Shown: positions 17,060 to 25,130 of the stretch, piece by piece
How the letters are laid out: the number at the start of each line of letters is the position of its first letter
Position numbering within the stretch: position 1 is the stretch's first letter
Source: Hydrogenispora ethanolica
Lineage (GTDB): Bacteria; Bacillota; UBA4882; UBA8346
DNA length: 64,000 bases
Reading direction: 5' to 3'
NCBI RefSeq assembly: GCF_004340685.1
Contig: NZ_SLUN01000004.1
Span: 1 to 64,000 of the forward strand
Made by a program: the position numbers and the translations under genes
The notes under the pieces: model-generated
Told to the model about the DNA's origin: nothing
What the model saw: only the letters and a program-made list of their open reading frames with translations
Databases searched by the model: none

Positions 17060-18552
17060 TGCCGGCCCGGACCGTAATGATTCAAGGGACCTCCTCCAGC
17101 GTGGGCAAGAGCCTGATCGTCGCCGGCCTCTGCCGGGTCTTCCGGGAGGACGGCTACCGGGTGGCCCCTTTCAAGTCGCAGAACATGGCCCTCAATTCGG
17201 CGGTGACCCCCGACGGTTGCGAGATCAGCCGCTCCCAGACGATGCAGGCCGAGGCGGCCCGGGTGACGCCGACGGTGGCCATGAATCCGGTGCTGCTGAA
17301 GCCGAAGGGGGACCGCCGGGCCCAGGTCATTTTGAGAGGAAAACCGTTCGGGGACTTCGAGGCCCGCCAGTACCGGGAGGAAGTGACGGGCCAGGCGCTG
17401 GAGACCGTCCGGGAATGCCTGGAGGAATTGCGCCGGGACTATCAGATCGTGGTGATCGAGGGAGCGGGCAGTCCGGCCGAGATTAACCTGCGCGCCCACG
17501 ACATCGCCAATATGACCATCGCCGCGATGGCCGACGCTCCGGTGATCCTGGTGGGCGACATCGACCGGGGCGGCTGCCTGGCCGCGCTGGTCGGAACGAT
17601 GGAGCTCCTGGCGCCGGAGGAACGGCGGCGGGTGAAGGGCATCATCATCAATAAATTCCGGGGCGACCGGGGACTGCTCCAGCCCGGCCTGGATTTCCTG
17701 GAGGAGCGGCTCGGCCTGCCGATCCTGGGCGTTTTGCCCTATGTCCGGCTGGAGCTGCCGGAGGAAGATTCGCTGGGATTGCCCGACGGGCCGGCGCGCG
17801 GCGGTGCCGGGATCGTGGCCGGTGTGATCCGGCTGCCGCGGATCGCCAATTTTACCGACTTCGACGCGTTGCGCTGCGATCCCGGGGTGACGGTCCGTTA
17901 CATCGAACGCCCGGACGAGCTGGACGGGGTCGACCTGATCATCCTCCCCGGCACCAAGAACACCACCGCCGATCTGGCCTGGCTGCGCCAGAGCGGGCTG
18001 GCGGAGCGGATCGCCGCCTTGGCGGAGCGGACCCTGATCCTCGGCATCTGCGGCGGCTACCAGATGCTGGGCCGGGAGATTCACGACCCGGCGGGGCTGG
18101 AGTCGGAGCTGCCGCAGCTGCCGGGTCTGGGCCTTCTGCCCGTCATTACCCGTTTCGAAGCCCGGGACAAGACGCTCCGGCAGGTGGACGCGGTCTGGCC
18201 GGACGGCGCCGGGACGGACCATCCGATCCAGGGGTATGAGATCCATCAGGGGATCAGCGAGATCACCGGCAACGCCAATCTGTTCCGCCTGGCGGACGGG
18301 GGCTGGGAAGGCTGCCAGCTGGAGCAGCGGCTCTTCGGGACCTATCTCCATGGCTGCCTGGACAATGATTTCTTCCGCAACCACCTGCTCCGGCTGGCCC
18401 GGCGGCGGAAGGGGCTGCCGGACCAGCCGGCCGGCCCATCCTTCCGGGAGGTCCGCGAGGGGAGTTACCGGCGACTGGCGGCGGTGCTCCGCCAGCATCT
18501 CGATCTGGCGACGATCTATGAATGGATGGGGTTCGAACGTGGCAGCGCCTAA
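17059..18552 (+). CDS. cobQ: Cobyric acid synthase
   Basis: CobQ (CbiP) amidates four side chains of the adenosylated corrinoid. The N-terminal ATPase begins IQGTSSSVGKSLIVAGLCR, with KSQNMALNS following. The C-terminal amidotransferase has ILGICGGYQMLG (Cys nucleophile) and GTYLHGCLDN. The 497 residues match the family. ATG 17059 overlaps the hemL stop (ATGA-type junction), and cbiB starts 14 bases before its end. Confidence 0.96.
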   Translation: MPARTVMIQGTSSSVGKSLIVAGLCRVFREDGYRVAPFKSQNMALNSAVTPDGCEISRSQTMQAEAARVTPTVAMNPVLLKPKGDRRAQVILRGKPFGDFEARQYREEVTGQALETVRECLEELRRDYQIVVIEGAGSPAEINLRAHDIANMTIAAMADAPVILVGDIDRGGCLAALVGTMELLAPEERRRVKGIIINKFRGDRGLLQPGLDFLEERLGLPILGVLPYVRLELPEEDSLGLPDGPARGGAGIVAGVIRLPRIANFTDFDALRCDPGVTVRYIERPDELDGVDLIILPGTKNTTADLAWLRQSGLAERIAALAERTLILGICGGYQMLGREIHDPAGLESELPQLPGLGLLPVITRFEARDKTLRQVDAVWPDGAGTDHPIQGYEIHQGISEITGNANLFRLADGGWEGCQLEQRLFGTYLHGCLDNDFFRNHLLRLARRRKGLPDQPAGPSFREVREGSYRRLAAVLRQHLDLATIYEWMGFERGSA

Positions 18553-19498
18553 TTTGCTGACGGTTCTCAGCGGGCTGGGCGTCGACGGACTGGTGGGCGA
18601 CCCGCCGCGGCTGCCCCATCCGGTGGTGGGGCTGGGATGGGTCATCGCCGGGCTGGAACGATGGCTGAACCGGCCGGGCCGTTCGCCGCTCCTCCTGCGC
18701 TGGCTGGGCATTCTCACCGTCGGCCTGGTGGTGGGCCTGGCCTTCGGAGCGACGCTGCTGCTCTTGGAATGGCTTGGCCCCGTCGGCTGGCTGTATTGGC
18801 CGGTCAACGCCTGGCTGATGGGAACCACCGTGGCCCGGCGCGGCTTGCAGGAGGCGGGGAGCGCCATCTACCGCGCCTTGCGGAACGGCGATCTGGCGGC
18901 GGCCCGGGCGGAAGCGGGAAAGATCGTCGGCCGGGACACCGGCGGCCTGGGGGAGGCGGAAGTGGTCCGGGCCGGCGTGGAATCGGTGGCTGAGAATACC
19001 GTGGACGGGATCATCGCTCCGCTCTGTTACGGCCTGCTGGGCGGGACGCCGCTGGCCATGGCCTACCGGGCCGTCAATACGCTCGATTCGATGCTGGGCT
19101 ATAAGAACGAGCGTTTTCGCCATTTCGGCTGGGCCGCCGCCCGGCTGGACGATCTGGCCAACTATCTCCCGGCCCGGCTGACCGGGCTGCTGCTGGTGGC
19201 CGCCGCCGGGCTGCTGGGCGGCGCTGCCCGGCAGTCCTGGCGGATCATGCGGCGGGACGCCCGGAAGCACCCCAGCCCCAACGGAGGCTGGCCGGAGGCG
19301 GCCGTCGCCGGGGCGCTGGGGATTCGCCTGGGCGGCTTCAATGTGTATCACGGCCGAACCTCATTCCGGGCTTATCTGGGGAACCCCGACCGCCCCCTGG
19401 AAGCGGAGGATCTGCGGCGCGCCGTCCGCCTGCTGAACGGGGCGACGGTTTTATGGCTAGTGCTCGCCGCAGTCATCGGGCTGGGAATGCAAGGCTAA
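18539..19498 (+). CDS. cbiB: Adenosylcobinamide-phosphate synthase
   Basis: CbiB attaches aminopropanol phosphate to adenosylcobyric acid and is an integral membrane protein. Marks are GVDGLVGDPPRLPHPVVGLG, ARAEAGKIVGRDT, ESVAENTVDGIIAPL and NTLDSMLGYKNERF, with several hydrophobic segments (about residues 55-85, 215-235, 295-318). GTG 18539 is preferred: the frame is open far upstream, but only from here do family features begin. It overlaps cobQ by 14 bases. Confidence 0.93.
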   Translation: MAAPNLLTVLSGLGVDGLVGDPPRLPHPVVGLGWVIAGLERWLNRPGRSPLLLRWLGILTVGLVVGLAFGATLLLLEWLGPVGWLYWPVNAWLMGTTVARRGLQEAGSAIYRALRNGDLAAARAEAGKIVGRDTGGLGEAEVVRAGVESVAENTVDGIIAPLCYGLLGGTPLAMAYRAVNTLDSMLGYKNERFRHFGWAAARLDDLANYLPARLTGLLLVAAAGLLGGAARQSWRIMRRDARKHPSPNGGWPEAAVAGALGIRLGGFNVYHGRTSFRAYLGNPDRPLEAEDLRRAVRLLNGATVLWLVLAAVIGLGMQG

Positions 19499-19750
19499 CC
19501 GGAACGGCCGGGCAGCGGCCGCCTCCGCTCCGGCGGGAATGGCCCTCCTCCCCGCGCCGGCGGCCCCGGCCGGGGCGGAGCCACCCCGGACGCGGGCAGC
19601 GCCGGCCCGCCATGGGGCAATAGCCGCCCCAAGCCAGGCCTAAGGAGCCCGGTGCCGCGCGGGAGAGGCCCCGGATCGGGCGGGGGTCGCCCGGGGCGGG
19701 GCCGGAGCGGCCCACATTTCAGGATTCAAGGGAACGGAGGAAATCGGATA
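19499..19750. other. Very GC-rich spacer before cobT
   Basis: This 252-base gap is far richer in G and C than the genes around it and has many short self-complementary runs such as GGCGGCCCCGGCCGGGG. I see no gene, riboswitch signature or T-rich terminator. A ribosome site (CGGAGGAAA) for cobT is at its right end. Confidence 0.5.
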
Positions 19751-20809
19751 ATGAATGGATTGCAAAATACCCTGAAGCGGATTCAAGGCCTGGATCAACA
19801 GGCGATTCAGGCGATCCGGGTCTATGAGGATACGTTGACCAAACCGCCGGGGAGCCTCGGAGTACTGGAAAGCATCGCCGCCCAGCTGGGCGGGATCACG
19901 GGCCAGGCCTTTCCGGAGGTGGCCGCGCCAAAGGCGGTGGTGGTAATGGCCGCTGACCACGGCGTGGTGGCCGAGGGGGTCAGCGCCTTTCCCCAGGAAG
20001 TCACGGTCCAGATGGTGGCCAACTTTTGTAACGGCGGCGCGGCCATCAATGTGCTGGCCCGCCACGCCGGGGCGGATGTCGTGGTGGTGGATGTCGGGGT
20101 CGCCGCGCCCATCGACCATCCCCAGGTCATCTCCAAAAAAGTCCGCTTGGGAAGCGCCAATATGGCGCAGGGTCCGGCGCTGACCCGGGAAGAAGCGGTC
20201 CAAGCCCTGGAAGTGGGGATCGCGGTGGCCGGGGAGCTGATCGACCGGGGCTACCGGCTCCTGGCCACCGGCGAGATGGGCATCGGCAATACCACCGCCT
20301 CCAGTGCGATCGTGGCCGCCTTCACCGGCCAGGCCGCTGCGGCGGTGACCGGCCGGGGCACCGGGCTGGATGCGGCGGCGGTCGGCCGCAAGGCGGCGGT
20401 GATCGACCGGGCGCTGGCGGTCAACCGGCCCGACCCGGCCGACCCCCTGGATGTTCTCGCCAAGGTTGGCGGCCTGGACATCGCCGGCCTGGCCGGACTG
20501 ATCCTGGGAGCGGCGGCCCGGCGGGTTCCGGTGGTGATCGACGGCTTCATCAGCAGCGCCGCCGCGCTGGTGGCGGCGCGCCTGGCCCCTCTGGCGTCCG
20601 GCTACATGATCGCCTCGCACTGCTCGGCGGAGGCGGCGCACCGCCGCTTATTGGAGCTCCTGGGCCTGAAACCCCTTCTCGAACTGGAGATGCGCTTGGG
20701 CGAAGGGACCGGCGCGGTGCTGGCCTTCGGCATTATCGATGCCGCGTTGAAAACCCTGCGGGAGATGGCGACCTTCGAATCGGCCGGCGTCGCCAAAGGG
20801 GAAGCATGA
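19751..20809 (+). CDS. cobT: Nicotinate-nucleotide-dimethylbenzimidazole phosphoribosyltransferase
   Basis: CobT activates the lower-ligand base as its riboside phosphate. Family marks are KPPGSLGVLESIAAQLGGI, VMAADHGVVAEGVSAFPQEV, TGEMGIGNTTASSAIVAA and the late catalytic glutamate region LEMRLGEGTGAVLAFGIIDA. It has 352 residues; ATG 19751 has GGAGG upstream. No gene for making dimethylbenzimidazole (bluB or bza) is seen, so the lower ligand is not predicted here. It overlaps cobU by 4 bases. Confidence 0.95.
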   Translation: MNGLQNTLKRIQGLDQQAIQAIRVYEDTLTKPPGSLGVLESIAAQLGGITGQAFPEVAAPKAVVVMAADHGVVAEGVSAFPQEVTVQMVANFCNGGAAINVLARHAGADVVVVDVGVAAPIDHPQVISKKVRLGSANMAQGPALTREEAVQALEVGIAVAGELIDRGYRLLATGEMGIGNTTASSAIVAAFTGQAAAAVTGRGTGLDAAAVGRKAAVIDRALAVNRPDPADPLDVLAKVGGLDIAGLAGLILGAAARRVPVVIDGFISSAAALVAARLAPLASGYMIASHCSAEAAHRRLLELLGLKPLLELEMRLGEGTGAVLAFGIIDAALKTLREMATFESAGVAKGEA

Positions 20810-21345
20810 ACCCGCCGCATGTGCTGGTCACCGGCGGGGCCCGTTCCGGCAAAAGCCGCTTCGCCGAGAAATTGGCGGCGGAGTCGGCCGCTCCGGTGGT
20901 CTATGTGGCCACCGCCGCGCCGCTCGATGAGGAGATGCGGCGGCGCATCGCCGCTCACCGGGAGCGGCGGCCGCCCGAATGGGAGACGGTGGAGGAGCCT
21001 CTGGATCTGGCGGGAGTACTCCGCCGCTCCCGGGCCGGGACGACCGTGTTGATCGATTGTCTGACCTTGTACGTCAGCAACTGGCTCTTCGCCCACGAGG
21101 GGGAGGACCCGGCGGCGCGAGAGGCGCTTTTCGGCGCGACCCTCCATGACCTGGCGTCGGCCCTCCGGGACTGCCCCGCCGGAGTGATCCTGGTTGCGGG
21201 CGAAGTGGGGCTGGGCATCGTCCCCGAGAATGCCCTGGCGCGGAGTTTCCGCGATCTGGCGGGGCTCGCCAATCAAGCGCTGGCCGCAGCCTGCGACCAG
21301 GTCTATCTGGTGGTCAGCGGAATACCGGTGCGGATCAAAGGGTGA
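20806..21345 (+). CDS. cobU: Adenosylcobinamide kinase / guanylyltransferase
   Basis: CobU phosphorylates adenosylcobinamide and adds GMP. The P-loop VTGGARSGKSRFAEKLAAE, the VYVATAAPLDEEMRRRIAAH segment and VAGEVGLGIVPENALARSF are diagnostic; 179 residues, the usual size. The ATG overlaps the cobT stop in ATGA. Its GDP-cobinamide product is passed to CobS, the next gene. Confidence 0.96.
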   Translation: MNPPHVLVTGGARSGKSRFAEKLAAESAAPVVYVATAAPLDEEMRRRIAAHRERRPPEWETVEEPLDLAGVLRRSRAGTTVLIDCLTLYVSNWLFAHEGEDPAAREALFGATLHDLASALRDCPAGVILVAGEVGLGIVPENALARSFRDLAGLANQALAAACDQVYLVVSGIPVRIKG

Positions 21346-21356
21346 GGTGACGCTCC

Positions 21357-22091
21357 ATGAAGATGTTACGGGCCTTCCGCACTGCGGTGGGTTTCCTGAC
21401 GATTCTGCCGGTCGGCCCGCGCGACGCGGCGGCGGCGGATTTCGGCCGGGCGGTGGGGTTTTTCCCGGCCGCGGGCGTGCTGTTCGGCCTGACGGCCTGG
21501 GCTGGTCTGCATGGCCTGGGCCGGCTCTTGCCGCTCCCGGTGGCCGCCTGGCTGACGGTCTTTGCCGGCGTCTGGCTGAACGGGGCGATCCACTGGGACG
21601 GCTTCGCCGACACCGCCGACGGCCTGGGCGGATCCAGCCCCGAGCGGCGTTTGGCGATCATGAAGGACAGCCGGCTGGGGGCGTTCGGCGGCATGGCCCT
21701 GATCTTCCTGGCGCTGGGCAAGACGCTGATGCTGCCGCAACTCCTGGATCAATCCCCGGCCATGCTGGTCCTGGTGCCGGTGGTTTCCCGCTGGGGCATG
21801 GCCTGCTTCATGGCCACCCAGCCCTCGGTCTCCCAGGGTCTGCTGCGCATCTTCCAGCTCCCCAATAAGACGGCCACTCTGGCGCTGGCGACCGGCCTGA
21901 CGCTGGCGGCGGCGCTCTGGGCCGGAACCGGCTCCCTGGCCGTTCTGGGAGCGGCCCTGGCGGCCCTGGCGCTGCTGGCGCCCTTCATCCGGCGGCGGTT
22001 CGGCGGAATCACCGGCGATATTCTGGGCGCAACCAATGAACTGCTGGAACTGCTGGGCTGGGCGGTGCTGCTGGTCAAGTTTCCCGGCTGA
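21357..22091 (+). CDS. cobS: Adenosylcobinamide-GDP ribazoletransferase (cobalamin synthase)
   Basis: CobS joins GDP-cobinamide and alpha-ribazole, the last assembly step, in the membrane. It is a 244-residue multi-span protein with the conserved IHWDGFADTADGLGG near residue 85 and KDSRLGAFGGMALIF after it, plus hydrophobic segments through the C terminus (TGDILGATNELLELL). GAGGTGA lies upstream of the ATG. No cobC-type phosphatase is seen nearby. Confidence 0.94.
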   Translation: MKMLRAFRTAVGFLTILPVGPRDAAAADFGRAVGFFPAAGVLFGLTAWAGLHGLGRLLPLPVAAWLTVFAGVWLNGAIHWDGFADTADGLGGSSPERRLAIMKDSRLGAFGGMALIFLALGKTLMLPQLLDQSPAMLVLVPVVSRWGMACFMATQPSVSQGLLRIFQLPNKTATLALATGLTLAAALWAGTGSLAVLGAALAALALLAPFIRRRFGGITGDILGATNELLELLGWAVLLVKFPG

Positions 22092-22132
22092 GGCCGGGTT
22101 TTCGAAGAAACGGTAAAGTAGGCTTGCTTACA

Positions 22133-23227
22133 ATGACGGAGCGACTCCAGACGATCCCGGCCGCCGGCGGCGACCATGGCGGCAATATCGAAGCGGCGCG
22201 GCGGGTACACCGCCGCCGCAGTTTTCTCGATCTCAGCATCAATGTCAACCCCTGGGGGCCGCCTCCGGCCGGCTGGCTCAGACTCCTCGCCAGCCTTCCG
22301 GCGGTCCGGCGGTATCCCCAGCCGTATTCGCGGGACGGGCGGGCCGCGCTGGCGGCCTTTTTTAGGGTATCCGCCGATCGGCTGGCGCTGGGGAACGGCG
22401 CCGCCGAGCTGATCCACAGCCTGCCGGAGATCCTGCCGGCGCGGCGGGCGGTCGTTTTCGAGCCGACCTTTTCCGAATATGCCCGGGCTTTCGAGCAGCG
22501 CGGCAAACCGGTGGCGCGGCTGCCCCTGACCGCCGCTTTCGGAATCGACCCGGTCCCGGCCCGGCAGATCCTGGCCCCCGGCGATATCTTATTCATCTGC
22601 CAGCCCAATAACCCGACGGGCCGCCGCTTCCCGGAGGCCGCGCTCCTGGACCTGATCCGGCTGGCCGAAGCCAGGCAGGCCTGGACGCTGGTGGATGAAT
22701 CGTTCCTCTGGTTCTGCGGCGCGCTCCCCGAATCGAGCGTAGTCCGTTACCTGGACGAGTTTCCCAGGCTGCTGGTGCTGAACTCCCTGACGAAGATCGG
22801 CGCAATTCCCGGGTTGCGGTTGGGACTGCTCCTGGCCGGCGCGGACATCGTACGTTCGTTGGAGGCCGCCCTGGATCCATGGAACGTCAATCGCTTGGCG
22901 CAGGCCCTGATCCCCGCCATCATCGAGCCCAAGTTCCTGGCGCGGACCCGGGAGCGGCTGGCGCGGGAGAACCGCTGGCTGGCGCAGCGGCTCGCCGGGG
23001 TGAACGGTTTGACCGTCTATCCTTGGGAAGTCAACTACTTCCTGGCCAAGGTCGGGCATCCGGACCTGAACGGCACGGAATTCATCCGGAGGCTGGGAGA
23101 GCGGGGAATCCTGGTCCGGGATTGCCGGAACTTTGCCGGGCTGGGCCCCGATTATTTCCGGGCGGCGGTGGGCCTCCGGCCGCAGAACCGGCGGTTGCTC
23201 GCCAATCTGTTGGATATTCTAAAGTGA
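22133..23227 (+). CDS. cobD: Threonine-phosphate decarboxylase
   Basis: CobD makes aminopropanol phosphate for CbiB. It is a PLP enzyme of the histidinol-phosphate aminotransferase fold: LSINVNPWGPP, PNNPTGRRFPEAALLDLI, DESFLWF and LNSLTKIGAIPGLRLG, in which the Lys binds PLP. ATG 22133 is chosen over TTG 22124; neither has a strong ribosome site. It closes the B12 run. The threonine kinase that would supply its substrate (PduX type) is not seen in the window. Confidence 0.9.
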   Translation: MTERLQTIPAAGGDHGGNIEAARRVHRRRSFLDLSINVNPWGPPPAGWLRLLASLPAVRRYPQPYSRDGRAALAAFFRVSADRLALGNGAAELIHSLPEILPARRAVVFEPTFSEYARAFEQRGKPVARLPLTAAFGIDPVPARQILAPGDILFICQPNNPTGRRFPEAALLDLIRLAEARQAWTLVDESFLWFCGALPESSVVRYLDEFPRLLVLNSLTKIGAIPGLRLGLLLAGADIVRSLEAALDPWNVNRLAQALIPAIIEPKFLARTRERLARENRWLAQRLAGVNGLTVYPWEVNYFLAKVGHPDLNGTEFIRRLGERGILVRDCRNFAGLGPDYFRAAVGLRPQNRRLLANLLDILK

Positions 23228-23280
23228 AGAGAAAGCGGATCCGCCCGGCGGAAAAAGGTTGGAGAGAATAGGGGATTGTC

Positions 23281-24162
23281 ATGACGGAAGAGCAAACGCA
23301 AGCGCAAACGGGAACGCTGTATCTGGTGGGGACGCCGCTGGGGAATCTGGAGGATATTACGCAACGGGCATTGCGGACTCTGCGGGAGGTCGATCTGATC
23401 GCCGCCGAGGATACCCGGCATACCCTAAAGTTGCTGAATTATTTTGAAATCAAGCGGCCCTTGCTCAGCTATCATCAGCATAATGAGCGGGAGCGGGCCG
23501 ACGGCATCATCAGCCGGCTGCGGACCGGCGCCAACGTGGCCCTGGTCTCCGACGCCGGAATGCCGGGGATCTCCGATCCCGGCCAATGGCTGGTGGCGGA
23601 GGCGGTGCGCCAGGGGATCCGCGTGGTCCCGGTCCCCGGTCCTTCGGCGGTCGTTACCGCACTGGCCGCCTCGGGGCTGGATTCAAGCTCCTTCCGGTTC
23701 GGGGGGTTTTTGCCCCGTCGCAAGACAGAGCAGCTGCAACAGCTGGAGCGGCTCAAAGAGTTCCCTGGGACGCTCATTTGGTACGAGGCGCCGCACCGCT
23801 TGGTACAGACCCTCAAGAATATCCAGGCGGCGCTGGGGGATCGTTCCATCGTCCTGGCGCGGGAATTGACCAAAGTCCATGAACAGTTTATCCGCGGGAG
23901 CATCAGCGAAGTGCTGGCGGAGTTGGAGCGCAATGGCGTCAAAGGAGAGTTTACGATCCTGGTCGAAGGCTGTTTAGCACCGGAAATCATCCGACAGGAT
24001 TCGACAAACCCAGATTTGGAAGAAATTTTAAATAACCTGGACAACCGGAACGGCAGTTTGAGAGAGAATCTGAAGGCGATCGCCCGGCAGACCGGCCGCG
24101 GCACCCGCGAGATTTACCAATTGTACCTTCAAAAAAAAGGGAAAAACAAAGAGGAGGCTTAA
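23281..24162 (+). CDS. rsmI: 16S rRNA 2'-O-ribose C1402 methyltransferase
   Basis: RsmI methylates C1402 in the ribosome decoding centre. It has the SUMT-like fold shared with the cbi methylases but is unrelated in role: LYLVGTPLGNLEDITQRAL, AAEDTRHTLKLLNYF, VSDAGMPGISDPG, PVPGPSAVVTALAASGL and FGGFLPRR. The 293 residues include the C-terminal extension. In B. subtilis the same gene (yabC/rsmI) precedes abrB and metS, as here, although abrB runs on the opposite strand. Confidence 0.95.
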   Translation: MTEEQTQAQTGTLYLVGTPLGNLEDITQRALRTLREVDLIAAEDTRHTLKLLNYFEIKRPLLSYHQHNERERADGIISRLRTGANVALVSDAGMPGISDPGQWLVAEAVRQGIRVVPVPGPSAVVTALAASGLDSSSFRFGGFLPRRKTEQLQQLERLKEFPGTLIWYEAPHRLVQTLKNIQAALGDRSIVLARELTKVHEQFIRGSISEVLAELERNGVKGEFTILVEGCLAPEIIRQDSTNPDLEEILNNLDNRNGSLRENLKAIARQTGRGTREIYQLYLQKKGKNKEEA

Positions 24163-24172
24163 CCTCCTCCTT
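24127..24172 (-). terminator. Intrinsic terminator for abrB
   Basis: Read on the minus strand, GAGGAGG-TTAAG-CCTCCTC is followed by TTTGTTTTT and a later run of T. It overlaps the 3' end of rsmI. On the plus strand the hairpin lacks a good T run, so I assign it to abrB. Confidence 0.6.
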
Positions 24173-24200
24173 TCCTCCTAAAAAACTCTCTATATCTGTA

Positions 24201-24449
24201 TTAGCAAGCGCCCTTCATGGATTCCAGGCAGGATTTGCAAATGTTCTTGCCTTTGAAATCCCGGATACCTTCGGCATTTCCGCAGAAGATACAGGCAGGT
24301 TCGTATTTTTTCAAGATGATTTTCTCGCTGTCTACATAAATTTCAAGCGCGTCTTTTTCGTCGATCTGAAGGGTCCGGCGCAGTTCGATCGGAATAACCA
24401 CCCTTCCCAATTCGTCGACTTTTCTCACGATCCCTGTAGATTTCATCAT
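24201..24449 (-). CDS. abrB: AbrB-type transition-state regulator with zinc-ribbon tail
   Basis: The first 50 residues are a SpoVT/AbrB swapped-hairpin DNA-binding domain: STGIVRKVDELGRVVIPIEL is the classic N terminus. The C-terminal 30 residues hold CIFC and CKSC pairs, as in many clostridial AbrB proteins, and probably bind zinc. Two ATGs are adjacent; a GGAGTGA site precedes them. AbrB proteins repress stationary-phase genes; the targets here are unknown. Its position between rsmI and metG matches Bacillus, but the strand is inverted relative to its neighbours. Confidence 0.92.
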   Translation of the reverse strand: MMKSTGIVRKVDELGRVVIPIELRRTLQIDEKDALEIYVDSEKIILKKYEPACIFCGNAEGIRDFKGKNICKSCLESMKGAC

Positions 24450-24673
24450 GATTCGTCACTCCTTTCGTTAAAATTCGACAATCATCAACACTATTATACC
24501 TATATTTACTTTCAAAGTCAATTTAATCCAAAAAAAATATTTAGTTTTTTTCCTTAAATTCCAGTAAATTTTTTGGCGGTCTATTGATAATTTGGTAATG
24601 GGCGTCGGATGATAACGGTAATTATTTCGGCAGGCGCGGCGCGGAAGTTTACCGGTATTTATTGGGAAAACAC

Positions 24674-24702
24674 TTGACAAAACCGGCTGAAGTGGATATA
24701 GT
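24674..24702 (+). promoter_or_regulatory. Sigma-A type promoter of the metG T-box leader
   Basis: TTGACA at 24674-24679 and TATAGT at 24697-24702 are separated by 17 bases. Transcription would start near 24709, just before the T-box structure. Confidence 0.85.
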
Positions 24703-24708
24703 AATTTT

Positions 24709-25092
24709 ACCAATCCCGATGGTTCGGACAATTGAATCGTTGATCAACAGTGAAGGAAAGAGTACTTACGGAGATCCGTTTTTCAGAGAACCGGCGCAGG
24801 TGAGAGTCCGGTCGGATTCGGTAAGGAAAATGATTCCGGAGTTACCGGTCGAATCGAGAATTGGCGAAGCCGATTGTCGCAGTAGATTCGGTCGTTTTCC
24901 GCGTTAAGGATCCAAGTCCTCCACCCAAAGTAAGCTGAGACGGTGCTTTCGCTCTGGCGATGTTGGGGAAACGATGCCGCTTCCGGCAGCAGCTGTCTTT
25001 TTGCCGGGTATCGTTTTGGAGGAGAATTGGGGTGGTACCACGAAGGCTAACCTCTCGTCCCCTGCCGGGGATAAGGGGTTTTTTTATTTTGA
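24709..25092 (+). promoter_or_regulatory. T-box leader (tRNA-Met) upstream of metG
   Basis: The T-box sequence GGGTGGTACCACG is at about 25029-25041. A strong terminator follows: the arms CCTCTCGTCCCC and GGGGATAAGGGG are followed by seven T residues. Stem I spans about 24740-24840. A specifier ATG (Met) is readable at 24830-24832 within GGAAAATGATTCC, which suits the downstream methionyl-tRNA synthetase. Uncharged tRNA-Met should favour read-through into metG. Confidence 0.92.
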
Positions 25093-25130
25093 TTTTCAGG
25101 AAATCGAAACGTTCGCAGAGGGGGATTCGC

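Noticed and set aside
16942-18867. 641-residue minus-strand frame
   Set aside because: It is antisense to hemL, cobQ and cbiB. Such long frames arise from high GC content with G/C at third positions; no domain is recognisable.
24960-25130. Longer N terminus for MetG
   Set aside because: The extension translates the T-box and its terminator; ATG 25131 begins the conserved sequence.
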